A DNA stretch of 64,000 nt from CAHJXG01 sp964235485. Its GTDB lineage: Bacteria > Pseudomonadota > Alphaproteobacteria > Acetobacterales > Acetobacteraceae. Under the pieces are notes generated by a model that ran no database searches, had not been told where the DNA came from, and saw only the letters and a list, made by a program, of their open reading frames with translations. A program made the position numbers and the translations under genes. Each line of letters opens with the position of its first letter. The stretch's first letter is position 1. This document shows positions 53,855 through 64,000 of the stretch, piece after piece. The DNA lies in assembly GCA_964235485.1 (NCBI GenBank), contig CAXSAZ010000017.1, positions 14,136-78,135 on the forward strand, given 5' to 3'.

Positions 53855-54143
53855 TTATGCGGCGTCGTCCGGGTGGTGATGGCCGATGTGCAGCAGGGGG
53901 CCGCCAACCCTTCCTCGCCGAACAGCCGTCCTTGCACTTCCATCATGACGGGCTGCGCGCCCGCGCGACCCTTCCCTTGGCCTCCAGCGCCCTGAGCATG
54001 AGCGAAACCTGCATCGGATGGATGTCGCCGGCGCGGGCGAGTTCCGATGGGGTGACGGCCTCGCCCGACCGGGATGCCGAAGGGGATGCTGTCCGACGAG
54101 CACGGCGTGACGCCCAGCCAGTGACGCCTACCTCCGCCACCAC
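53855..54143 (-). pseudogene. MarR-type regulator remnant, frameshifted
   Basis: Three segments in successive frames rebuild the end of a MarR protein. TPSELARAGDIHPMQVSLML+RALEAKGRVAR is the recognition helix region in frame one; QPVMMEVQGRLFGEEGLAAP is next, in a shifted frame; PLLHIGHHHPDDAA ends at the stop 53857-53855, in the third frame. The N-terminal half is gone, and the remnant abuts the 3' end of the hybrid kinase gene. Two indels plus a truncation mark it as a pseudogene. Confidence 0.68.
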
Positions 54144-54158
54144 TTAAAGCAGGAGCTC

Positions 54159-58190
<4,032 letters not shown>

Positions 58191-58201
58191 GTCGGCAATG
58201 C

Positions 58202-59128
58202 TTACGCGGCGGACGGGAACACGACCTCGGCCGCGCGCCGCGTTTCAGCCCGCGGCGACGACCGGAGATGGCGTTCCAGGGCCGCAAGCAGCGCAGGCAG
58301 GCCATCGGACTTCGCGACCACCTCGTCGAATGCGTTGTCGATGCCTGCCAGCCTTCCGGCCAGGTTGCTGGGCGCCGAGGTGAACGCAATCATCCGGGGA
58401 CGGTGATCCCCGCTCACGAGGTCGAGGATCAGCTTGCCGGTCGCAAGCCCGTCCATCTCGGGCAGTTGGTAATCCACCAATGCGAGGTCGAAAGCGCCTT
58501 CGCGAAACATGCGGACGGCGTGGAAGCCATCCACGGCGACTTTGACCGAGAAGCCGGAGCCTTCGAGGACGAACCGCAGCACGGAACGCTGCACCTCGTC
58601 ATCCTCCACGACCAGGATGCAGGGCGGCGACGGATGGTCCTCCTGGCTTGCCGCAGGATCGGCGTTGCACCCCACCTGGCTCCCCGGAGTCCCGTCGGCG
58701 CTCCGCGTCGCGGGGCCGATGCGCGCATCGAGGTGGCGCCGAACGATGGAAACCAGTTCTTCCAGATCGACGGGCTTTGCGACGACCTCGTCGAACGCAC
58801 GGCCATGCAGGGCCTCGTTCATCAGGAGGGCCGGCGCTGCAGTCAGCGCCACCAGCACGGGGCGCGCCGCCTTGTTCACCAGGTCGCGGATCAGCCTGGC
58901 CATGGCAAGCCCGTTGATGTCCGGCAGCTTGTAATCGCAAAGCACCAGGTCGTAGCTGCTTTCCCGGGTCTTCCAAAGGGCGTTCAAGCCGTCGGACGCC
59001 GTTTCCACCTCGTAGCCCTGCAAAGCAAGGGCCGATCCGAATACATCCTGCAGCAACAGATCGTTTTCCACGAGCAGGATGCGGGCAGGCCGCGGCTGGA
59101 CTTGATCTGGACCCACTACAAACCCCAT
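58202..59128 (-). CDS. Response regulator with two receiver domains, no output domain
   Basis: 308 residues. REC1 (about 20-140) has ILLVENDLLLQDVFG, DLVLCDYKLPDINGL (phospho-Asp), VALTAAP and DEVVAKPVDLEEL. REC2 (about 175-295) has ILVVEDDEVQRSVL, DLALVDYQLPEMDGL, IAFTSAP and DEVVAKSDGLPALL. REC1 carries Asn where the second acidic-pocket residue usually sits, and REC2 has Ser instead of Pro after the conserved Lys. No DNA-binding or enzyme domain follows, so it is likely a phosphate shuttle or protein-interaction output of the adjacent hybrid kinase. GTG at 59161 is an alternative start. Confidence 0.85.
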   Translation of the reverse strand: MGFVVGPDQVQPRPARILLVENDLLLQDVFGSALALQGYEVETASDGLNALWKTRESSYDLVLCDYKLPDINGLAMARLIRDLVNKAARPVLVALTAAPALLMNEALHGRAFDEVVAKPVDLEELVSIVRRHLDARIGPATRSADGTPGSQVGCNADPAASQEDHPSPPCILVVEDDEVQRSVLRFVLEGSGFSVKVAVDGFHAVRMFREGAFDLALVDYQLPEMDGLATGKLILDLVSGDHRPRMIAFTSAPSNLAGRLAGIDNAFDEVVAKSDGLPALLAALERHLRSSPRAETRRAAEVVFPSAA

Positions 59129-59223
59129 TGGCGGACCTCGGCTTTGGGCCAAAAAGCTCACAGGACCGTGATAGCATGGTTCCCCGCCGCTATGAGGCCT
59201 TGTTGTGTTGATTAATGTTCAAC

Positions 59224-59251
59224 GCCGAAACGCGGGGCGTTTGCGGCTGAG
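59224..59251 (+). repeat. Dispersed palindromic element, copy 3
   Basis: GCCGAAACG, CGGG, then GCGTTTGCGGCTGAG. The stem AAACGC/GCGTTT encloses three bases. It sits in the intergenic region between the response regulator and the iron ABC operon end, about 40 bp after the fbpC-like stop on the minus strand, where a 3' structure could act. Confidence 0.6.
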
Positions 59252-59290
59252 GCCTTCTGGGACGGGACGCTTATTCAGTCGCGGGACGGA

Positions 59291-60367
59291 TCAATCCGGT
59301 CCGGCGAACACGTGGGCATGTCCCGAGATTGTCACGCGAACGGTCGTGCCGACGCCGAGGACCCTGTTGCTCGGCTGCCTGATCACAAGCGGGCCGGCCG
59401 GGCCGGGTCCGGGATGGAGCACCCGAACGACGTAGGTGCAAACGGCGCCCGCGAACTCCGCTTGGAGGACCTCGCCGACGCAGGGCCGCGAGCAGGCCGG
59501 CACGCCAGGCGCCCCCGCCACGGGTGCCAGGCTGATCTGCTCCGGGCGCAGCATGATCGTTGCCCGTCCCGCCCGCCGGGCGTCGTCCACGGAGATGCAG
59601 CCGAGCGCGCACTCCGCCATTCCGTCCGCCAGCTCCGCCGGCAGGATAAGGGCGTCGCCCAGGAACTCCGCCACCCCGCGGCTCACCGGGCGGAGATACA
59701 CCTCCTGCGGCGTGCCGACCTGGAGGAGCCGCCCGTCGCGCATCACCGCAACCTGGTCGGCAAACGACAGCGCCTCCGCCTGGTCATGCGTCACCAGCAC
59801 GGTTGTGACGCCGGCATGGAGCAGGACCTCCGACACCGCCCGGCGCGTGCTGGCGCGGAGCGCCGTGTCGAGCGCCGAGAACGGCTCGTCGAGCAGCATG
59901 AGCCGCGGCTGCCGGGCCAACGCCCGGGCCAGCGCCACCCGCTGCTGCTGGCCGCCGGACAGCTCGTCGGGGCGGCGGTCGAGCATGGCGCTGTCCAGCT
60001 CCACGAGGCGCATCAGCTCCGCGACGCGGCCGCCCCGCCCGGCGGCGCTGCCCTGCAGCCCGAAGCCGATGTTGTCGCGCACGCTCAGATGCGGGAACAG
60101 CGCGCCGTCCTGCGCGACGACGCCCACGCCACGGCGGTGCGCAGGCATGGCGGAACGGCCGTCGGCGAGCACGTCCCCCGCAAGGGTGATGCGCCCGGCG
60201 TCGGGCGGCTCGAACCCGGCGACGACCCGCAGCAGCGTCGTCTTGCCCGAGCCGGACGGCCCCAGGATCGCGACGCGACCGCCTTGCGGCACGCTGAGCC
60301 GTATGTCGTCGAGCGCCGTGACCGCGCCGAAACGCTTGCACACCGACTGCAGCACAAGAAACGTCAC
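59291..60367 (-). CDS. fbpC: ABC importer ATP-binding protein, FbpC type
   Basis: 358 residues from a GTG overlapping the permease stop. Walker A is GPSGSGKTTLLR, Q-loop VAQDG, signature LSGGQQQRVALARAL, Walker B LMLLDEPFSALD and H-loop VTHDQAEAL. A C-terminal TOBE-like regulatory region runs from about residue 245 (RPEQISLAPV). Length and neighbours fit the ferric iron (FbpABC/FutABC) group that powers uptake of iron from the periplasm. Confidence 0.87.
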   Translation of the reverse strand: MTFLVLQSVCKRFGAVTALDDIRLSVPQGGRVAILGPSGSGKTTLLRVVAGFEPPDAGRITLAGDVLADGRSAMPAHRRGVGVVAQDGALFPHLSVRDNIGFGLQGSAAGRGGRVAELMRLVELDSAMLDRRPDELSGGQQQRVALARALARQPRLMLLDEPFSALDTALRASTRRAVSEVLLHAGVTTVLVTHDQAEALSFADQVAVMRDGRLLQVGTPQEVYLRPVSRGVAEFLGDALILPAELADGMAECALGCISVDDARRAGRATIMLRPEQISLAPVAGAPGVPACSRPCVGEVLQAEFAGAVCTYVVRVLHPGPGPAGPLVIRQPSNRVLGVGTTVRVTISGHAHVFAGPD

Positions 60368-61929
60368 CGGCCCGCGACGCGCTTCGACTGGGCGTGGAGC
60401 AGCCAGGTGAGCGGCAACGCGAACAGCACCATGATGGCCGCATAGGGTGCCGCGGCGGCGTAGTCGATCTCGGTGCTGTAGGACCAGAACATGGTGGCCA
60501 GCGTTTGCGTGCCGTTCGGCGCCAGCATCATCGTCGCGGTCAGCTCGTTGGTGATGCCGAGCGAAACCAGCGCCAAGCCCGCCGCCGCGCCCGGCGCCGC
60601 CAGCCGGATGGTGGTCGCCCACAGCGCCCGGCCCGGCGGGCGGCCAAGGGCGGCGGCGGCCTGCTCCAGCTCGACGGGAGCCTGGGCGATGCTGGCGCGC
60701 AGGCTGAGCATCGCGCGCGGCAGAAACAGCAGGGCATAGGCGAGGAGGACCGTGACAACCGTTTGGTAGATCGGCATCGCGACGCGCACGGTGACCGTCA
60801 CCAGCGCCAACGCCACCACCACGCCGGGCAAGGAGCCGACGACGTAGTTCTCCGCTTCCACCGCCCGCTGCAGCCGCCCCGGGGCACGCACCGACAGCCA
60901 AGCCATCGGGATGGAGGCCAAGGTGGTCAGCACCCCGCCCGCAACCGCGAGCAGCAGCGTTTGGCCCAGCGCGGGGCCGATCTCGTCGGCCCGCCACACC
61001 CCTGCGCCGCCCCGGACCAGCCAGCGGGCCAGGGTCACCAGCGGCACGCCCAGCGTGACCGCCGCGACCAGGGCCGGCAGCAGCAGGCAAGCAGCCGTGG
61101 CCCGGCCCAAGCGGAACCGCGCAGGCGCACGGGCCGCGCCGCCGCCCACGCGGGCGTAACGCGCGCCGCCCCGTATCCAAGCCTCCAAAGCGAGCAGGCC
61201 GAGGCAGCAGGCCACCAGGACGCCGGCCAGCATGTTGGCCGCGGGTCCGTTGTAGGACGACTGGAACTGGTCAACGATGGCCGTAGTGAAGGTGTCGAAG
61301 CGGACCATGCCGTACAGGCCGTACTCCGCCAGGAGGTGCAGCCCGACCAGCAGCGAGCCGCCGCAGATCGCAAGCCGGAGTTGCGGCAGCACCACGCGCC
61401 AGAACACCCGCCACGGCGGCAGGCCCAGCGACGCCGCGGCGTCCTCAAGGGCGGGATCGAGCCTGCGCATGGCGGCTGCGACCGGGAGATACAGGAACGC
61501 GAAGTAGGCGGCGACCGAGATCAGCACGCCGGCCGGCAAGCCGTGCAGGCCCGGCGCCAGCGTGATCCAGGCATAGCTGTGCACGAAGGCCGGCACCGAC
61601 AGCGGCGCCACGGCGAGCCAGGCCCAAAGGCGGCATCCCGGCAGGTCGCTCCGCTCCGTCAGCCAGGCAAGCGCGAGGGCCAGGCCGATGCAGAGCGGCA
61701 CGGTGCACGCGACCAGCAGAACCGTGTTGAGCAGCAGCTCGCCGACCCGCGGGCGGAACAGGAGGGCGGACGCCGTGGGCCACCCCGTCTGCACCGTGAC
61801 AACGGCCACGAAGCCCAACGGGACCAGGCTGAACAGCGAGACCAGGACGGCCGCAACCGTGATCGCGGCGCCCGGGACTCTTCGGGCGCCGCGCGGTGGG
61901 TTCGTCAGGGAACGCATCATGGCAGCCAT
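60364..61929 (-). CDS. fbpB: ABC importer permease, FbpB type (fused double permease)
   Basis: 521 residues with about 12 membrane helices in two homologous halves. Each half has an EAA-like loop, LEDAAASLGLPPWRVFWRVVLP in the first and LEQAAAALGRPPGRALWATTIRLA in the second. This two-in-one permease is characteristic of ferric iron ABC importers (FbpB/SfuB). It lies 30 bp downstream of the binding protein gene and overlaps the ATPase gene by 4 bp. Confidence 0.9.
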   Translation of the reverse strand: MAAMMRSLTNPPRGARRVPGAAITVAAVLVSLFSLVPLGFVAVVTVQTGWPTASALLFRPRVGELLLNTVLLVACTVPLCIGLALALAWLTERSDLPGCRLWAWLAVAPLSVPAFVHSYAWITLAPGLHGLPAGVLISVAAYFAFLYLPVAAAMRRLDPALEDAAASLGLPPWRVFWRVVLPQLRLAICGGSLLVGLHLLAEYGLYGMVRFDTFTTAIVDQFQSSYNGPAANMLAGVLVACCLGLLALEAWIRGGARYARVGGGAARAPARFRLGRATAACLLLPALVAAVTLGVPLVTLARWLVRGGAGVWRADEIGPALGQTLLLAVAGGVLTTLASIPMAWLSVRAPGRLQRAVEAENYVVGSLPGVVVALALVTVTVRVAMPIYQTVVTVLLAYALLFLPRAMLSLRASIAQAPVELEQAAAALGRPPGRALWATTIRLAAPGAAAGLALVSLGITNELTATMMLAPNGTQTLATMFWSYSTEIDYAAAAPYAAIMVLFALPLTWLLHAQSKRVAGR

Positions 61930-61959
61930 GGCCGGTTGCGGGGCGCCGGTGGGCCGTCC

Positions 61960-62994
61960 CTACAGCAGCCCGGCCTGCGTCATCAGTTCCGTCACCTTCT
62001 TGCTGTTCAGCTTGGCCGCGTCCACCTTCGGCGCCTGCAGCTCGGCCAAGGGAACCAGCGCCGGGTTGGATGCGGCCCCGGTGCCGACCGCGTACTCGAA
62101 GGAGTCGCCGGCGCGCAGGACGTCCTGGCCGCCCTTGCCGACGATCCACTTCAGGAACGCGAGGGCCTGCTCCTTGTGCCGGCTCGTGGCGAGCACGCCG
62201 CCGCCGGAGATGCTGACGAATGCGCCGGGGTCCCCGCCGCGGAAATAGTGCAGGGCGGCGTTGCCGCTGTTCTCGCCGGTCTTGGCCTGGTCGCCGAAAT
62301 AATAGTAGTGGTAGATGACCCCGCCGTCGGACTGGCCTGCGTTCACCGCCTTCATCACCGTGCCGTTGCCGCGGTATGCGACCGAGTTCGCCTTCATGGC
62401 CTTGAGCCACGCGAGCGTCGCGGCCTCGCCCTTCAGTTCGAGCATCGCGCTGACGATGGCCTGGAAATCGGCGCCGGCCGGCGACGCGCCCCAGCGGCCC
62501 TTCCAAGCCGGGCTGGCCAGGTCCAGGATCGACGCCGGCAACTGGTCAGGCGCGAGCTTGGCCTTGTTGTAAACGAACACCGTGCTGCGGGCCGCGATCC
62601 CGGTCCAATGGCCGTTCGACGGGCGGAATGCGGCTGGCACCTCCTGGAGGACGTCGGCGGGCAGCGGGGCGAACAGTTCGGCGTTGTCAACCAGCGCCAT
62701 GGCGGGCGAGTTCTCGGTCAGGAACACGTCGGCCGGCGAGGCCGCCCCTTCCTGGACGATTTGGTTGCCCAACTCGGTGTCGCTGCCGTTGCGCAGCGTC
62801 ACCTTGATCCCGGTCTCAGCCATGAACGCATCCGCCCAAGACTTGGCCAGGCTGACGTGTTGGGCGTTGTAAACGGTGATGCCCTCGCCGGCTGAGGACG
62901 GGGCGCCGCCCTGCGCGTGGGCGCGGGCGGGAAGGCCGGCCCAGGCAACGGCCAATGCGGCAAGGGCGATGACAGTTGAGAGACGTGGCTTCAT
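61960..62994 (-). CDS. fbpA: Iron-type ABC substrate-binding protein, FbpA type
   Basis: 344 residues. The signal peptide (MKPRLSTVIALAALAVAWAG, cleavage after AHA) is followed by EGITVYNAQHVSLAKSWADAF, the usual opening of FbpA/FutA proteins. Later parts are ADVFLTENSPAMALVD, WTGIAARSTVFVYNKAKL, and IYHYYYFGD with the paired tyrosines that bind ferric iron. GAGG lies 7 bp before the ATG. It is the first gene of the operon, behind a Fur-like site. Ferric iron is the likely ligand. Confidence 0.9.
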   Translation of the reverse strand: MKPRLSTVIALAALAVAWAGLPARAHAQGGAPSSAGEGITVYNAQHVSLAKSWADAFMAETGIKVTLRNGSDTELGNQIVQEGAASPADVFLTENSPAMALVDNAELFAPLPADVLQEVPAAFRPSNGHWTGIAARSTVFVYNKAKLAPDQLPASILDLASPAWKGRWGASPAGADFQAIVSAMLELKGEAATLAWLKAMKANSVAYRGNGTVMKAVNAGQSDGGVIYHYYYFGDQAKTGENSGNAALHYFRGGDPGAFVSISGGGVLATSRHKEQALAFLKWIVGKGGQDVLRAGDSFEYAVGTGAASNPALVPLAELQAPKVDAAKLNSKKVTELMTQAGLL

Positions 62995-63071
62995 GTGAAC
63001 CTCGGCAAAGGATAAGGTGAGACCGGATGCGCATGGCGGTCCTGGCACGCAGGCTTCCGCCTCGTGCTACT

Positions 63072-63090
63072 GCGTCTCATTCTCATTTGC
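63072..63090 (-). promoter_or_regulatory. Fur-like box upstream of fbpA
   Basis: On the minus strand GCAAATGAGAATGAGACGC. The ATGAGAATGAGA core matches the left half and centre of Fur-box sequences (TGAGAAT-n-ATTCTCA); the right half is weak. It lies about 80 bp upstream of the fbpA start in an A+T-richer patch, the expected place for iron repression by Fur or a related regulator. Confidence 0.55.
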
Positions 63091-63137
63091 AAGGCCGTCC
63101 CGCCCAGTCCTTGCCGGGCTGAGCGGGGATTGTCCGT

Positions 63138-64000
63138 TTATCCCTGCTTCAACACCGCCTCCGTGATGGCGCTGTCGTCGTCCAGCGGGCGGCTGGGCTT
63201 GATGCCCTGCGCTTGCAGCGTTCCATGGTAGGCTTTCACGGCCTCCTTTGGGCTGATGGTGCCGTTGGCGACCTCGCGCATGAACCGGACGATATCGAGC
63301 GGCGAGTCCGCCAGGTTGATCTTGCGCCCGAACAAGGCGAGGCGGGCGCCGTGCTTCTCCGCCTGGTGCAGAAGCTCAAACGTGTCGCGCGTGGTGCCGG
63401 CCCCGCCGCCCAGGACGCCCACGACCAAGGACGGATCATAGGCGGCCAGCTCCTCCATCGCCGCCGGGCCGTTGAACGGGATTTTCAGGAACTGCGGGCG
63501 GTCCGCGCGCACCACGCCGGCGAGCGCGCGCAGGATGTGGTCGTTGACGAACTTCGGCACGTCCGCCGGGTCAAGGTTGGACGGCGCGTTCGGGTTGAAC
63601 ACTTCCAGGAAATAGCGGAAGCCGCACGCCGCCGCCTCGTCGCGGAATTCGGCGAAGGCTTGCAAGGAGGCGATGTCCGCGTCGAGATCGTTGTTGAAGG
63701 TGACGGAGTAGAGGCCCAGGTCGGTGCCGGTGACCGGCGCGCCCGGCGCCGGGTGGAGCGTGCCGTGCATGACGCGCGGCAGCTTCGCCGTGCGGAAGTT
63801 GCGCGAGGGGTGGTGCGTGTAGCGCCCCCCGCGCAGCCCGCCCCAGCAATCCGTGGCCTCGTTGGCGCGTATGGCGGGCTGCACGGCGCTGCCGCGGAAC
63901 ACGCCTTCTTCCGTCAGGCGTTCCAGGTTGGAGGCCGACAGCAGCATGATGTCCACGATGTCCTGCCGCACGACGGCGGCGATCTGGTCGAGGTAGGTGC
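63138..64000 (-). CDS. Aldolase-superfamily TIM-barrel protein, 5' end beyond the window
   Basis: 287 residues are visible; the frame remains open to base 64000, so the start lies outside. DIMLLSASNLERLTEEGVF, GTDLGLYSVTFNNDLDADI, FRYFLEVFNPNAPSNLDP and PQFLKIPFNGPAAMEELAAYD (possible Schiff-base lysine in FLKIPF) suggest the class I DeoC/LacD-type fold. SLVVGVLGGGAGTTRDTFELL and HGARLALFGRKINLADSPL suggest the same. The end KAYHGTLQAQGIKP is regular. Probably an aldolase of sugar-phosphate metabolism; the substrate is unknown. It ends about 145 bp upstream of fbpA on the same strand. Confidence 0.65.
   Translation of the reverse strand, partial: TYLDQIAAVVRQDIVDIMLLSASNLERLTEEGVFRGSAVQPAIRANEATDCWGGLRGGRYTHHPSRNFRTAKLPRVMHGTLHPAPGAPVTGTDLGLYSVTFNNDLDADIASLQAFAEFRDEAAACGFRYFLEVFNPNAPSNLDPADVPKFVNDHILRALAGVVRADRPQFLKIPFNGPAAMEELAAYDPSLVVGVLGGGAGTTRDTFELLHQAEKHGARLALFGRKINLADSPLDIVRFMREVANGTISPKEAVKAYHGTLQAQGIKPSRPLDDDSAITEAVLKQG

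Noticed and set aside
60301..60345. Additional copy of the GCCGAAACG element inside the fbpC gene
   Set aside because: Only GCCGAAACGC matches; it encodes the conserved CKRFGAV segment of the ATPase and has no second arm.

Overview
The window is dense, high-GC DNA with high-GC third codon positions, frequent GTG/TTG starts and many 4-bp start/stop overlaps. Gene content (PrtD-type exporter, DUF6489, COG4280, GWAW-domain protein, ribbon-helix-helix/PHB-depolymerase pair, Pxp cluster, SHOCT protein) fits an alphaproteobacterium, most likely Rhodospirillales/Acetobacterales (Roseomonas- or Azospirillum-like). This is an inference from protein resemblance only. I saw no rRNA, tRNA, CRISPR array or intact insertion sequence.

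Layout. 1-11.1 kb: a surface-polysaccharide and secretion cluster. It has the tail of a family 2 glycosyltransferase, a GT4 enzyme, a pyruvyltransferase-like protein, a membrane-anchored GWAW-domain protein, two tandem type I secretion ABC proteins and their HlyD-type adaptor. Facing it on the minus strand are a secreted beta-helix protein and a second pyruvyltransferase-like protein of visibly lower GC. 11.3-21 kb: housekeeping and accessory genes (SHOCT protein, P1 peptidase, amino acid permease, cysK, an RHH regulator with a striking operator next to a PHB-depolymerase-like esterase, DUF4112, ArsB-like and MFS transporters). 21-31.8 kb: glgX, a PAS sensor kinase, a TspO-like protein, a second beta-helix protein without signal peptide, an Old Yellow Enzyme, hemB, a GNAT and DUF6489. 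32-38.7 kb: a COG4280 membrane protein with a tiny membrane partner, a clan-A glycosidase-like protein, a GMC oxidoreductase remnant, a ThDP enzyme of the PoxB type and a class IV aminotransferase. 38.7-45.4 kb: a minus-strand cluster of 5-oxoprolinase genes (pxpA, pxpB, pxpC) interleaved with a biotin carboxylase and a biotin carrier, divergent from a PuuE/cyclic-imide-hydrolase-like deacetylase and a CobW GTPase with a small CGLCG partner. 45.5-54.2 kb: a decayed alanine dehydrogenase with its terminator still present, then scpB, a tyrosine recombinase, an Api92-like protein and scpA, followed by remnants of LysR and MarR regulators, a site-2 protease and a DUF808 protein. 54.2-64 kb: a large hybrid kinase with a two-receiver response regulator, then an iron-type ABC importer (fbpA-fbpB-fbpC) with a Fur-like site, and an aldolase-superfamily gene running off the edge.

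The most unusual region is 47.4-50.8 kb. scpB and scpA are split, and in reversed order, by a tyrosine recombinase and an Api92-like gene. Immediately upstream of the recombinase is a 13-bp/7-bp/13-bp inverted repeat with the geometry of a loxP/FRT-type crossover site. Other noteworthy signals are a four-half-site RHH operator with 11-bp phasing, a small dispersed palindromic element (GCCGAAACG n4 GCGTTTGCGG), a 25-bp-arm REP-like hairpin, and an mRNA hairpin covering the start codon of the second beta-helix gene. The window also carries an unusual load of broken genes: ald, GMC, LysR, MarR and a small frameshifted ORF.
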